DNA of 64,000 bases, from assembly GCA_021794015.1 (NCBI GenBank), contig JAJYRQ010000013.1, positions 20,788-84,787 of the forward strand. Reading direction: 5' to 3'. The notes under the pieces were generated by a model. That model saw only the letters and a list, made by a program, of their open reading frames with translations. It was not told the DNA's origin and made no database searches. The DNA comes from Deltaproteobacteria bacterium (lineage in GTDB: Bacteria; Desulfobacterota; Binatia; Binatales; Binataceae). The translations under genes were made by a program, and so were the position numbers. Position 1 is the first letter of the stretch, and each line of letters begins with the position of its first letter. This document shows positions 26,728-35,940 of this stretch, in pieces.

Positions 26728-27654
26728 CTAGCGTGAGGCGAGGTACGACAGCCCCTCTTCCAGAGGGGTCAGACTCAGGCCAAACTCGCGCTGCAACGCC
26801 TCTGGCTGGCACTGGCTGTCGGCCAGCAGGAACATGGCCGCGTCGGCGGAGAAGGGAGGCCGTGGCAATAGCTCGGCCAGCCTTCCGGCAATCTGCAGGA
26901 ACGCAGCCGGCAGGCGGACGATCGGCCGGTGTCGCCGCGAGATTTGCATGATGACCTTCAGGAACTCCTCGAGGGTCACGCACCGGGGCCCTCCCGCCTC
27001 GAAGACGCCATTGCGGCCGCGGCCTTCCACGGCGAGTTCCGCGCAGGTCGCCAGGTCCTCGACGAAGATGGGCTGCAACTTCTGGCGCCCGTTGCCGGGC
27101 ACGACCAGGACCGGAGCAAAGCGCAGAGCGGCCGCAGCCATGCTGACAACGCGGTCACCCGGGCCGTAAACCAGCGACGGCCGAAAGATGGTGAATTCGA
27201 GACCGGACCGCCGAATAGCGTCTTCGGCCAGGCCTTTGGCGCGAAAGGCCGGATGGCGAGCGCGAGCGTCGGCGCCCACGCCGCTTACGTAGATGAACCG
27301 CGGCGCGCCGGCACGCCGGGCCGCCTCGAGCAGGGCAACTGTCGCGCCCAGGTCCACCTGTTCGAAGGTGCGCTTGCGTCCCGGGTCCTCGACCGGGTAG
27401 CCGTCGAACTGGACCGAAGTGAAGACCGCGCGTGCGCCGGCCAGCGCCTCGGGCAGTTCCTGCCCGCGAGTCGGTCCGAGCAGGTCAAGCTTCAGCAGTT
27501 GGACCGGATCGCGCCCGATTCGCGCGCGCGCCCGGGCGGGATCGCGCGTCAGCACGCGCACCTCGAGGTTGGGCTTGAGCGCGAGCCGATGCACCACGGC
27601 GCGGCCAATGAAACCCGAACCGCCAGCGACGACCACCGTCTCTTTCTTTGCCAT
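26728..27654 (-). CDS. NAD(P)-binding SDR protein of the NDUFA9-like atypical epimerase group
   Basis: 308 residues. The N-terminus VVVAGGSGFIGRAVVHRLAL is the dinucleotide-binding G-x-x-G-x-x-G loop. FIYVSGVGADARARHPAFRAK keeps the serine, but the Y-x-x-x-K catalytic pair is replaced by a H-P-A-F-R-A-K type segment, as in atypical SDRs. FRPSLVYGPGDRVVSM and VVPGNGRQKLQPIFVEDLA are characteristic of NDUFA9/ubiquinone-associated and epimerase-like proteins. It is probably a cytoplasmic NAD(P)-dependent enzyme or chaperone; the substrate is unknown. It is the last gene of a same-strand trio with a metallophosphoesterase and a HAD hydrolase, 90 bp from its neighbour. Confidence 0.75.
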   Translation of the reverse strand: MAKKETVVVAGGSGFIGRAVVHRLALKPNLEVRVLTRDPARARARIGRDPVQLLKLDLLGPTRGQELPEALAGARAVFTSVQFDGYPVEDPGRKRTFEQVDLGATVALLEAARRAGAPRFIYVSGVGADARARHPAFRAKGLAEDAIRRSGLEFTIFRPSLVYGPGDRVVSMAAAALRFAPVLVVPGNGRQKLQPIFVEDLATCAELAVEGRGRNGVFEAGGPRCVTLEEFLKVIMQISRRHRPIVRLPAAFLQIAGRLAELLPRPPFSADAAMFLLADSQCQPEALQREFGLSLTPLEEGLSYLASR

Positions 27655-27744
27655 GAGTTCTTGAGCAGGACTTGCCCCGGCCGCCGGGCAGCGCTGGCTG
27701 CTCGCCGCGCCCGCCCACCACCGCAGAGGCAGGTCAGGATTCGC

Positions 27745-28680
27745 TCAACGGTCGGCCAAGACCGCCTCTTCGAGGGTTGCCGCCTGTTGGATCGGGTCGA
27801 ACCTTTCCAAAGTGAAGCGCGAAACCTCGGGCCGGCAGTTGATTCGGATTCGCACAGCGAAGGTCCCCAATCCTCGGTTAGTGTAAATGTAAAAGTCGCT
27901 GTAACGGTTCAACCCCGCCTGGAACCTTCGACCAAGCCGAAGAAACGAATTAAAAACCGACCCGTAAAAGGGCAGGCGAACCACGCCGCCGTGGGTGTGG
28001 CCGGAGAGCATCACGCCGGGCGACAAGTGACGCAGGTAGAGCGCCGTGTCCGGGTTATGCGCGAGCACGACCGTGCAATCGGTGCGGCGCACGCCGCGAA
28101 AGGCGCGCGCCGGCTCGGCCCGCCGCGACCAGAGATCGTCGATTCCGACGACCACCAGCGCCGCGGCGCGGCGATGGACGCGCCGGTGCTCGTTCACCAA
28201 TACCGCGCCGCCGCTGCGCCGCAGCCTTTCGGAGATCGGGTCGAAGCAGCACCAGTGGTCGTGATTGCCGGCTACGGCGAACCAGGCAAGCTGCGGCTCA
28301 AGGCGCCTGAGCAGCGTGCCGACCGGTTCCAGGTAGCGGCGCATCGCCTCCGGGCGCGAGAAATAATCCCCGGTGAGAAAAACCAGTTCCGGCTTCTGCC
28401 GGTTGACTGCGTCGACCGCCTTTTCCAGCCGCTCCAGGTCTTCGTCGCGGTCAACGTGGAAGTCGCTCAACTGGCAGGCGACCATCCCCTCGAACTCGCG
28501 CGGCAGGCGGCGCACCGGCAGCCTGACCTTTACCAGTTGGGTCTTGTCGATGGTGCGCCGCCACAGAAGCTTAAGCGGGCGCAGCGGCACGTCGGTAAGA
28601 CCTGCGCCGCGTGCCGCGCCGTTTTCCCAGGCACGCCTGGTGCGCCACGGTCCGGCGCCGCTGGCAATTCTTGCGCGCAT
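27745..28680 (-). CDS. Metallophosphoesterase, YkuE-like
   Basis: 311 residues. The calcineurin-like fold motifs appear in order: CQLSDFHVDRDEDLERL (D-x-H), VFLTGDYFSR (GD), AVAGNHDHW (GNHD), VVLAHNPD and MLSGHTHGGVVRLPF (GHTH). These bind two metal ions. YkuE-type members dephosphorylate lipid-linked or UDP-linked cell-envelope intermediates, but the true substrate here is open. No clear signal peptide or membrane segment is seen at the N-terminus, which is Arg-rich. It starts 7 bp after the stop of the HAD gene, so the two are co-transcribed. Confidence 0.82.
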   Translation of the reverse strand: MRARIASGAGPWRTRRAWENGAARGAGLTDVPLRPLKLLWRRTIDKTQLVKVRLPVRRLPREFEGMVACQLSDFHVDRDEDLERLEKAVDAVNRQKPELVFLTGDYFSRPEAMRRYLEPVGTLLRRLEPQLAWFAVAGNHDHWCCFDPISERLRRSGGAVLVNEHRRVHRRAAALVVVGIDDLWSRRAEPARAFRGVRRTDCTVVLAHNPDTALYLRHLSPGVMLSGHTHGGVVRLPFYGSVFNSFLRLGRRFQAGLNRYSDFYIYTNRGLGTFAVRIRINCRPEVSRFTLERFDPIQQAATLEEAVLADR

Positions 28681-28687
28681 GCTCGAC

Positions 28688-29386
28688 TCAGAAAATCGTC
28701 CGCAACTGCGAAAAACCCTCGACCACGATCAATCGTTCGTGGCCCAGGTCCAGCTCTTCGTGCTCCAACTGCCAGGTCTTGGCATAAGGAATGTACACCG
28801 CACAAAGACCGGCCCGCAGGGCCGGATTGATGTCGGACCGAGGGCTGTTGCCAATCATAAAAGTCCGCCGGCACTCCAGCAGCTCCTGCGCAATCAGCCG
28901 GCGGTAAACCTCGGTGTCCTTCTCTGCCACCACGTCGACCCGGGAGAAGCGCGGCCTCAGTCCCGAAGCCTCCAGCTTGGCCAACTGCTCGTCGGGCTGT
29001 CCCTTGGTGAGCAGCATCAGGCGGTGGCGCCGGGAAAGTTCCGCGAGCGTTGCCTCTACCCCGGGCAAAAGCGGGCAAGGCCTGCTCGCCAGGTGCCGGC
29101 CGATCGCCTCGACCCGGGCGTGAAGGGGCTTGCCGGCCGACCCCGGCGCGAGTTCATCCACCGTTTCGTGCAGCGCCGCGACGAACGGGCCGCGCCCGTA
29201 GCCAAGTCGCCGGATGACCTCGATCTCGCGCCTGTGAATCGTTTCCTTAAGGCGGGCTTGGGTGCAGCCGATAGCTGCGCCGAGCATGGCGTTGGCGAAC
29301 GCTTCTTCTGCGGCCAGGAAATGCGGATTGGAATCCCACAGGGTATCGTCGGCGTCAAAGATAAGGTTAAGCCGCCCGTTTACCAT
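28688..29386 (-). CDS. HAD-superfamily hydrolase
   Basis: About 232 residues from ATG 29386 (a GTG at 29440 is also possible). Motif I is LIFDADDTLWDSN with the nucleophilic aspartate. Motif II is LMLLTKGQPDEQ, the lysine lies in VVAEKDTEVYRRL and motif IV in FMIGNSPRSDINPAL. The alpha-helical C1 cap follows motif I. Members act as phosphatases on small phosphorylated metabolites in the cytoplasm. The pairing with a metallophosphoesterase 7 bp downstream is suggestive of a shared pathway, but the substrate cannot be named. Confidence 0.8.
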   Translation of the reverse strand: MVNGRLNLIFDADDTLWDSNPHFLAAEEAFANAMLGAAIGCTQARLKETIHRREIEVIRRLGYGRGPFVAALHETVDELAPGSAGKPLHARVEAIGRHLASRPCPLLPGVEATLAELSRRHRLMLLTKGQPDEQLAKLEASGLRPRFSRVDVVAEKDTEVYRRLIAQELLECRRTFMIGNSPRSDINPALRAGLCAVYIPYAKTWQLEHEELDLGHERLIVVEGFSQLRTIF

Positions 29387-29693
29387 CGTCCGCGCCGCTT
29401 GCTTTTCAACAGCCCTCAAGCCCGAAGCCTCCGCTTGCACGTCCGCCGCGCAAAGAGCGCGTTTACCTCGCCGGAGCGCCAGCGCCCATTTTCGAGGGTG
29501 CGCCGCGGCGCCGCCCTGCGGTTGTCCGTTGGCCGCAGCCGGCGGGGCGGTGCGCCCGGGTTTCCGCGCCCGGCGCCGAGCGCGCGGCTCCCGCGCCGGG
29601 TTAGTTTACGCCGGCAGAGCCAGCCCCGGGTTTTAATTCCCGCTGATCGCCATTAAACTACCCTAAACTCTTATCTTAGCGCAGGCGGTCCCG

Positions 29694-30527
29694 ATGAAGT
29701 ACGGCATCTGCATGTTTCCCACGCATTATGCGATCCGGCCCGACGAGCTGGCCGCGGCGGCCGAGCAAAGAGGGTTCGAGTCGGTGTTTTTCCCGGAGCA
29801 CACCCATATTCCGGCTTCGCGCCGGACGCCCTTTCCCGGCGGCAGCGAGCTGCCTCGGCAATACATCCACACCTACGATCCGTTCGTGGCGCTGGGGCTG
29901 GCGGCTGCGGCCACGCGCAGGATTCGGCTGGCCACGGGAATTTGCCTGGTCATCCAGCGCGACCCGATCGTGCTGGCCAAGGAAGTGGCCAGCCTCGACC
30001 ACCTGTCAGGCGGGCGTTTCATTTTCGGGATTGGCGGCGGCTGGAACGTCGAAGAGATGGAAAACCACGGCACCGCCTTCAAGCGCCGATGGCAGGTGCT
30101 GCGCGAGCGGATCGAAGCGATGACGGCGATTTGGACCGGCGAGGAAGCGTCCTACCAGGGAACTTTCGTCAAGTTCGACCGCATCTGGTCCTATCCCAAG
30201 CCGCTCCAGAAGCCGCGTCCCCCGGTGCTCTTGGGCTCGAACCAGCCCGCCGCTTTCCGGCGCGTGGTCCGCTACTGTGACGGCTGGCTGCCCAACGCCT
30301 ACCGCTATCGCGACATTGCCGCCGGCATCCGCGAACTGCACCGTACGGCCGAGCAGATGGGGCGGGAGCCGGCGTCGGTTCGTGTTTCGGTTTTTGCCGC
30401 CCCACCCGACAAGGCCGTCATCGAGGGCTACGAGGCGGTGGGCGTGGAGCGGGCGATCTTCGCCATCGCCGCCGAAGAGCGCGACAAGGTGCTGGCGGCG
30501 CTCGACCGTCTGGCCGCCCTGATTTAA
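29694..30527 (+). CDS. LLM-class flavin/F420-dependent oxidoreductase
   Basis: 277 residues, full length for the TIGR03619-like subgroup. MKYGICMFPTHYAIRPDELA opens the TIM barrel. ESVFFPEHTHIP is the segment that positions substrate, TRRIRLATGICLVIQRDPIV and ASLDHLSGGRFIFGIGGGWN form the cofactor phosphate site, and EEMENHG is typical of F420-using members. It likely catalyses a two-electron oxidation or reduction with F420 or FMN; the substrate is unknown. It stands alone on the plus strand, with about 250 bp upstream that hold nothing else, and converges on the DUF1445 gene. Confidence 0.82.
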   Translation: MKYGICMFPTHYAIRPDELAAAAEQRGFESVFFPEHTHIPASRRTPFPGGSELPRQYIHTYDPFVALGLAAAATRRIRLATGICLVIQRDPIVLAKEVASLDHLSGGRFIFGIGGGWNVEEMENHGTAFKRRWQVLRERIEAMTAIWTGEEASYQGTFVKFDRIWSYPKPLQKPRPPVLLGSNQPAAFRRVVRYCDGWLPNAYRYRDIAAGIRELHRTAEQMGREPASVRVSVFAAPPDKAVIEGYEAVGVERAIFAIAAEERDKVLAALDRLAALI

Positions 30528-30561
30528 GGCGGCCCCTGCGGCAAGGCAACCGGGCGCGGCG

Positions 30562-31347
30562 TCAGAGCGCCTCGAGGTTGGCCGTTTCGTCGCCCGCGTC
30601 GGTAACGAACATGTGGCCTGGGGCGTGCGTGATCGCAAGCTCCACGCGGGCCGTCTCGAGCGCGAGCTGGGGCGTTACCCCGCAGGCCCAGAAGACGGGA
30701 ACTTCGCCTTGCTCGACGCTTACCGCCTCCCCGAAGTCAACGCGCGCCAGCTCTTCGATACCCAGCGCCTTCGGCGCGCCAACGTGGATCGGCACTCCAT
30801 GGGCCAGGGGATAGCGCGCCGTCAGCGCCGCAACTCTGGCCACCAGGCCGGCTGCAACCGGGCGCATCGAGACCACCATCGGGCCGCCAAAAATTCCGGC
30901 CGGCGTGGTCGCCCGATTGGTCCGGTACATCGGCACATTTCGCCCCTGCTCGATATGGCGCACCGGGATTCCCGCCCGCAGCATCGCGGTTTCAAAGGTG
31001 AAGCTGCATCCGATGAGGAACGTCACCAGGTCGGGGCGCCAGACCTCGCGCGCGTCAGCGATCTCGCCCGCGCACTGCCCATGGCGAAAAACGCGGTAGC
31101 GCGGCACGTCGGTGCGCACGTCCGAGCCGCGCGCGTGGCGCGACTCGTAGCGTCCGGCTTCGAGCACCTCGATTAGCGGCATCGGCTTGGGATTGCGCGT
31201 AACGTACAACAGGAAGTCGAACGCGTTGCGCTCGGGCAAAGCCACCAGGTTCGCCTGGAGCTTGCCCGGAGCCTGCCCGGCGGTGGGCGCGGCGAACCGG
31301 CCGGCGCGCGCCTGCTGCCTAAGCGTAGCGGCATCCAGTGTTTCCAA
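30562..31347 (-). CDS. DUF1445 (YcsI-type) putative hydro-lyase
   Basis: 261 residues from a TTG start with a strong AGGAGAG ribosome site. The family shows in [60 protein letters not shown] and the end [14 protein letters not shown]. YcsI-type proteins are annotated as putative hydro-lyases (D-glutamate cyclase-related). In Bacillus subtilis ycsI lies in the kip operon with the 5-oxoprolinase subunits, as it does here beside pxpC, pxpB and pxpA. A link to pyroglutamate/D-glutamate handling is therefore reasonable. A 219-bp gap separates it from pxpC and holds no gene. Confidence 0.85.
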   Translation of the reverse strand: METLDAATLRQQARAGRFAAPTAGQAPGKLQANLVALPERNAFDFLLYVTRNPKPMPLIEVLEAGRYESRHARGSDVRTDVPRYRVFRHGQCAGEIADAREVWRPDLVTFLIGCSFTFETAMLRAGIPVRHIEQGRNVPMYRTNRATTPAGIFGGPMVVSMRPVAAGLVARVAALTARYPLAHGVPIHVGAPKALGIEELARVDFGEAVSVEQGEVPVFWACGVTPQLALETARVELAITHAPGHMFVTDAGDETANLEAL

Positions 31348-31566
31348 GGCTCTCTCCTAATCTATCCGGCGCCGTGCGCGCCATGGTTAGCCGTGCCTGC
31401 CTTGCTGCCTGGGCCGGCGGTCTCAGCCGGCCGGCGGCTGTTGTTCCGGCATCGATGCCTTGACCGAAGCATCGGTGGTTACGGGTCTCGCTAGTCGTTT
31501 TTCATTTCCGCCTGCGGCCAAGCGCGCAAGCCGGCGCGCCGTTCATAGTATAGCCCGGCCTCGGCT

Positions 31567-32619
31567 TTAGGAGTCCCGGTCATCGCCGGCAACCACGCCG
31601 CTTATCAGGTTCTCGCGGTAGAGGGCTGCAGCGTCCAGTTGGGCCGCCCGATCGGCTGGCTCGAGCTGCTCGATCAGGCTGCGCAACGCCGTCTCCTGCT
31701 CCCGGCGGATTCTTTCGGCCTCGCCAACCTCGACCGGGGCAAAACGGACCCGGTCGCCCGGCCTGCGGCGCCCCACCACGGGCAGGTCAGCCGAGATCAC
31801 GGCGGCAATCTTCGGATAGCCGCCGGTGGTCGGATGGTCGGCAAGCAAAACGATCGGCTGGCCGTGGCCCGGCACCTGGATCGCGCCCGTGGCGATCGCG
31901 TCGGAGGTGATGTCGTAGCCTTGACGATGCGCCAGGCGCGGGCCTTCCAGGCGCAGTCCCATGCGGTCGGCGTTGGCCGATACGATATACTCGGCCGCGA
32001 AAAACATCGCCAGCGCCTCGGGCGTGAAATAGTCCTGCTGCGGACCCAAGACGACGCGCAGCGGCTGCTGCAATCCCGCGCCGGGAGGCCTCGCCACCCG
32101 CAGCTCGACGCGGGGCGGCGCGGCGCCGGCGGCCAGCGCCAGCAACTCGCCCGCCGCAAGCGGGCGCCCGGCAAAGCCGCCGAGGCGGCCGCGGACAAAC
32201 GTTGCGCGGCTCCCGAGGTAAGGTGCGACCGCGAATCCGCCTTCGACCGCAAGATAGCAGCAGGCGCTGGCGTCCGGCCCTTCGACGCGAAAAATCTCGC
32301 CTTCAAAAAGCCGCACGCTTTGCCAGGCGGGGAGACTTGATGGCATGCGGCCGGCAATTTCGAGCTTCGCCCCTTGTCCGCCGGCCAACGCAAGCCGCAC
32401 CGACTCCGCCATCACCGCCAGCGTCGGCCCCTGGTGGAGAATCTCCAGGGCCGCGGTCTCCGGTGGGTTGCCGACCAGCCGATTCGCAATTCTCAGGCTA
32501 AGGTTGTCCAGAGCGCCCGACACCGGGATGCCGATCTCCTGGTAGCCGAACCGTCCGAGGTCCTGCAGCGTTGTGTGCAGGCCGGGCGACACTACCTTGA
32601 GGAAGGGGTTCACCGGCAC
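31567..32619 (-). CDS. pxpC: 5-oxoprolinase subunit C (biotin-dependent carboxyltransferase-like)
   Basis: 350 residues, normal length. GLHTTLQDLGRFGYQEIGIP and VSGALDNLSLRIANRLVGN are the signature of the KipA/PxpC family, followed by ALEILHQGPTLAV and YLAVEGGFAVAPYLGSRATF. The late segment GYDITSDAIATGAIQVPGHG and PIVLLADHPTTGGYPKIA completes the domain. With PxpA and PxpB it forms an ATP-dependent enzyme that opens 5-oxoproline to glutamate. Its GTG start overlaps the end of pxpB by 10 bp, so the two are translated together. Confidence 0.92.
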   Translation of the reverse strand: MPVNPFLKVVSPGLHTTLQDLGRFGYQEIGIPVSGALDNLSLRIANRLVGNPPETAALEILHQGPTLAVMAESVRLALAGGQGAKLEIAGRMPSSLPAWQSVRLFEGEIFRVEGPDASACCYLAVEGGFAVAPYLGSRATFVRGRLGGFAGRPLAAGELLALAAGAAPPRVELRVARPPGAGLQQPLRVVLGPQQDYFTPEALAMFFAAEYIVSANADRMGLRLEGPRLAHRQGYDITSDAIATGAIQVPGHGQPIVLLADHPTTGGYPKIAAVISADLPVVGRRRPGDRVRFAPVEVGEAERIRREQETALRSLIEQLEPADRAAQLDAAALYRENLISGVVAGDDRDS

Positions 32620-33350
32620 AGCGCCCGGCGCGCCAACTCATAGCTGCCGGCCTCGACCCGCGCCCGGACGGCCTCAAACTCGCGCCCATCCACCGGCTCG
32701 AACAGCACCGCGTCGCCCGGCGCGAAAAGCGCTGGAGGCTCCCGCCCCGGTGTGAAAAGCGCCAGCGGCGTGGCGCCCAACACGTGCCAGCCGCCCGGGC
32801 TCTCCATCGGATAAATGACGGTCAGCGTGGTCGCGATGGCAACCGAGCCGGCCGGCACACGCACCCTGGGCTCGGCCCGGCGCGGCAAGACTAACCGATC
32901 ATCCAGGTCTCCCAGGTACGGAAGGCCGGGCAAAAAGCCGATCATGTAGACGTGGTAGCGCTTGCGGCTGTGCCGGGCGACCACCTCTTCGGGGCCAAGC
33001 TTTACCCGCGCGGCAACCTCGGCTAGGTCAAGCGCGTAGGGCGGTTCGTAACAAACCGGCACGCGCCAGAGCGAAGCCTGCCGGCGGACCTCGCGCGACG
33101 CTTCAAGCAACCGGTTGATCGAGGACTCAAGCTCGGCTGCCCCGGTCGCCAGCGGATCGTAATGGACCATCAGCGAGCGAAAGGTCGGCACCGTCTCCAC
33201 CACCCCTGGCAGCCGAGCTTCCACGAGCGCGGCGTTAAGCGACAGCACCCGCTCGCTGAGCGCCCGGTCAACCTGGTTGCCGAACTCAACCACCAGCGCC
33301 GTATCCCCGCAGGCAAGAAACCGCGCCCTCGATGCGCCGCCGTTGGCCAT
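32610..33350 (-). CDS. pxpB: 5-oxoprolinase subunit B (KipI/PxpB)
   Basis: About 246 residues from ATG 33350; the open frame extends upstream to 33656, but that part is Cys/Arg-rich and overlaps the pxpA start region. ARFLACGDTALVVEFGNQVD starts the domain. VPTFRSLMVHYDP, MIGFLPGLPYLGDLDDRLVL, PRRAEPRVRVPAGSVAIA and IYPMESPGGWHVLG are diagnostic. It partners PxpC in the kinase/carboxylase-like half of 5-oxoprolinase. An alternative ATG at 33446 cannot be excluded. The gene diverges from pxpA, with about 274 bp between the starts. Confidence 0.9.
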   Translation of the reverse strand: MANGGASRARFLACGDTALVVEFGNQVDRALSERVLSLNAALVEARLPGVVETVPTFRSLMVHYDPLATGAAELESSINRLLEASREVRRQASLWRVPVCYEPPYALDLAEVAARVKLGPEEVVARHSRKRYHVYMIGFLPGLPYLGDLDDRLVLPRRAEPRVRVPAGSVAIATTLTVIYPMESPGGWHVLGATPLALFTPGREPPALFAPGDAVLFEPVDGREFEAVRARVEAGSYELARRALCR

Positions 33351-33624
33351 CGGTCGCTTGCGTCTACCTCGCACCGGGCAGCCGGGAGCCGCGCATCCGG
33401 CGCTGCCCCATCCGGCACCCGCTTTTACTATACTGTGCAATGGCATCCGGCAAGCTCCGGCGCAAGCCGGGGCGTGAAGTTTCGGCCGCCGAACTGGCGG
33501 CCCGGCCGCCGCCTGAATCCGCCGGCAAGCCGGCTGCAGGTCCGGCAGCGCAACGGAGCGGCAGCCGCAGCCCGAGGGCAAGCTCAAGCCGGCCAAGAGA
33601 GCCTGCGACAGGGAGTTTAGTCCG

Positions 33625-34401
33625 ATGGCGACCAGGATCGATCTCAATGCGGACATGGGAGAAGGCTTCGGCGTCTACACGATGGGCCATGACGAGGCGC
33701 TTTTGGAAACGGTCACGTCGGCCAACGTTGCCTGCGGCTTTCACGCCGGCGATCCGAAGATAATGCATCGGCTCGTCACCCTGGCTGCCGCCAAGGGCGT
33801 CAACCTCGGGGCGCATCCGGGTTTTGACGACCTCGCCGGCTTCGGCCGCCGCCGCATCGAGATGAGCCTCGACGAGATCGAGTACCTGGTCGCCTACCAG
33901 ATTGGCGCGCTGGCGGCGATGGCCGCTTACGGCGGGATAAGACTTGGCCACGTCAAGGCGCACGGCGCACTGAACAATATCGCGGCGGAGAACCTCGAGG
34001 TGGCGCTGGCCATCGGACGCGCAATCAAGACCGTGGATGCGAACCTCATCTACGTCGTTCTTTCCGGCTCCGAGATGGAACGCGCCGGCAAAAAGCTGGG
34101 CTTGGCGACGGCCCGCGAAGGCTTTTGCGACCGGCTCTACGAAGACGACGGCAACCTGACGCCGCGCCGGATTGCCGGCGCGGTCATCTCCGACCCCGAG
34201 CTGGCCGCCCAGCGAGCGGTGCAGATGGCGCTGGCGGGCGAAGTGGTCTCGCGCAGCGGCCAACGAATCCGCCGACAGGTCGAAACCATTTGCATCCACG
34301 GCGACGCGCCGACGGCTGTGGCCGTCGCCCGCGCGGTGCGCCGCCGGCTGCAAGAGTCGGCAGTCGAGGTCGTAGCCTTGACCGGGATGGGACTTGGGTG
34401 A
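33625..34401 (+). CDS. pxpA: 5-oxoprolinase subunit A (LamB/YcsF family)
   Basis: 258 residues, full length. RIDLNADMGEGFGVYTMGHD is the classic start, followed by VTSANVACGFHAGDPKIMHR, GVNLGAHPGFDDLAGFGRR, IRLGHVKAHGALNN and the C-terminal ICIHGDAPTAV. GGGAG-like purines (AGGGAG) lie just ahead of the ATG. It works with PxpB and PxpC, which are on the opposite strand and read away from it; a divergent promoter region (33351-33624) would serve both. TATACT at 33429-33434 might be a -10 box for this gene. The split arrangement differs from the usual single pxp operon. Confidence 0.93.
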   Translation: MATRIDLNADMGEGFGVYTMGHDEALLETVTSANVACGFHAGDPKIMHRLVTLAAAKGVNLGAHPGFDDLAGFGRRRIEMSLDEIEYLVAYQIGALAAMAAYGGIRLGHVKAHGALNNIAAENLEVALAIGRAIKTVDANLIYVVLSGSEMERAGKKLGLATAREGFCDRLYEDDGNLTPRRIAGAVISDPELAAQRAVQMALAGEVVSRSGQRIRRQVETICIHGDAPTAVAVARAVRRRLQESAVEVVALTGMGLG

Positions 34402-34503
34402 CCCGTCTGTTGGGCATCCAGTGACCAGCTCCTTGGCGCGGCAGGCGCGTTGTGCCGTTGGCCACTTGACGGGCTTTGGCTGTTCTGCCGACAGTCAGAA
34501 TAG

Positions 34504-35865
34504 ATGGCCGATGTCGCGTCAACCCTTGGCGCCGCAGTCATTGCCGACGACGTAACCGGGGCCAACGCCAGCGCTGCGCTGCTGCTCGCGGCGGGGCTTC
34601 GCGCCTTCACCGCGCTCGATTCGGTTGCGGCAGAGCAGGCGCTGTCCCAATTGGGGGTCGAAGCCCTGGCGGTCTCGACCGGCAGCCGCAATCTTGCGCC
34701 GGCGCAGGCGGCCGAGCGGGTGCGCCTGCTCGCCGAGCAGCTCGTGCGCGCCCACTCGGTGCGGCTGAACAAACGCATCGACAGCACGCTTCGCGGCAAT
34801 CTGGGAGCGGAGCTGGACGCGGTGCTGGAGGTCTTCCAGCGCCGGGTCTGCCGGCAGGCGTGCGCCGTGGTCGTCGCGGCCCATCCGCGCGGCGGCCGCA
34901 TCTGCCTGGGCGGCTACCTGCTGGTCAACGGGCTGGCGGTGAGCGAGACCGAAGCGGCGCGCGATCCCTACTGGCCGGTGCGCCAGAGCGAGGTGTTAAA
35001 AGTGTTGGCGCAACAAAGCCGCCGCAGCATGGCGCATGTCCCGCTGGGCGCCGTACTCGGGGGACGCGAGAGCCTTCTGCGCGCGCTCACCCGGGCGGCC
35101 TCGGCGGCCGAAATCGTGCTGGTGGACGCCGTCACCGATCATCACCTCGAGACAATTGCCGACGCGCTCGACGCCTCGCCTATCCCCTACCTGCTGGCCG
35201 ATCCAGGCCCCGCCTTTGCCGCCTGGATTGCACGCGGCGTGCGCGGCAGCAAGCCGTCCGGCGGGTATCCCGGCCCCGCGCCACCGCACATCGTCAAGCC
35301 AGCCGATACGGTCCCGCCGCTGGTGATAGCCGGGAGCAGCTCGCTTAAAACCATCGAGCAAGTGCGCTTGCTCTTGACCAGCCGGCGCGCCGCCGTCGTG
35401 CTGGTCGATCCCGATAAAATTGGCCGCAACGAAGGTCCGGGCACGATAAACGGCGCTGCCGAGGAACTTGCACACCACTGCAGCCGGGCCCAGGCCGACG
35501 CCCTTGAGGCAATCGTCCTGGCAACCGCCGCGCCGCCGGCCGCGCCCTGTCAGGCTGGCGCCGAGCTGGGAGCGGCGACCGCACGCGCGTTGGCTTGCGT
35601 GGCGGCCAGAGCATTGGCCGGATGCAAATCAGCGCCGCCCGGGCTGGTCGTGACCGGGGGCGACGTGGCGCTGGCGGTGTGCGAGGCGCTGGGCGGGCGC
35701 GGGATTGAACCGCTGGGCGAGATCGAGCCGTTAATCGTTGCCGGGCGTTTGCGGGGCGGGCCTTACTCGGGTCTGGCGCTCTGCACCAAGGGCGGCCTGG
35801 TTGGCAGTCCGGGCGCGCTTGAGGCGTGCGTGGACTGGCTGCGCCGGGTCCCCGCGCTTGCCTGA
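34504..35865 (+). CDS. DUF1537 four-carbon acid sugar kinase family protein
   Basis: 453 residues. The N-terminal domain has AAVIADDVTGANASAALLLA (substrate site) and RLNKRIDSTLRGNLGAELDA. The C-terminal nucleotide domain has VIAGSSSLKTIEQVRLLL, PPGLVVTGGDVALAVCEALG and GLALCTKGGLVGSPGAL, with the glycine-rich ATP loops. OtnK/DtnK-type members phosphorylate 3-oxo-tetronates or D-threonate. None of the usual partner genes (otnC, otnI or pdxA2) is nearby, so the substrate is open. It follows pxpA on the same strand after 102 bp, an unusual neighbour for such a kinase. Confidence 0.85.
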   Translation: MADVASTLGAAVIADDVTGANASAALLLAAGLRAFTALDSVAAEQALSQLGVEALAVSTGSRNLAPAQAAERVRLLAEQLVRAHSVRLNKRIDSTLRGNLGAELDAVLEVFQRRVCRQACAVVVAAHPRGGRICLGGYLLVNGLAVSETEAARDPYWPVRQSEVLKVLAQQSRRSMAHVPLGAVLGGRESLLRALTRAASAAEIVLVDAVTDHHLETIADALDASPIPYLLADPGPAFAAWIARGVRGSKPSGGYPGPAPPHIVKPADTVPPLVIAGSSSLKTIEQVRLLLTSRRAAVVLVDPDKIGRNEGPGTINGAAEELAHHCSRAQADALEAIVLATAAPPAAPCQAGAELGAATARALACVAARALAGCKSAPPGLVVTGGDVALAVCEALGGRGIEPLGEIEPLIVAGRLRGGPYSGLALCTKGGLVGSPGALEACVDWLRRVPALA

Positions 35866-35940
35866 AAAGGCTTGATTCTCCGCCGAACGGAGCAAGCTTT
35901 GCGCGCCGGTCCCTGCCAGCGCCGCGTGCGCCGGCGAGGC

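Noticed and set aside
26929..28830. Plus-strand 633-codon open frame across the epimerase and phosphoesterase genes
   Set aside because: Covers opposite-strand genes with clear motifs; no ribosome site or family signature.
33421..33450. TATACT box as promoter of pxpA
   Set aside because: Only a -10-like element is visible with no convincing -35, so it is mentioned under pxpA but not listed as a feature.
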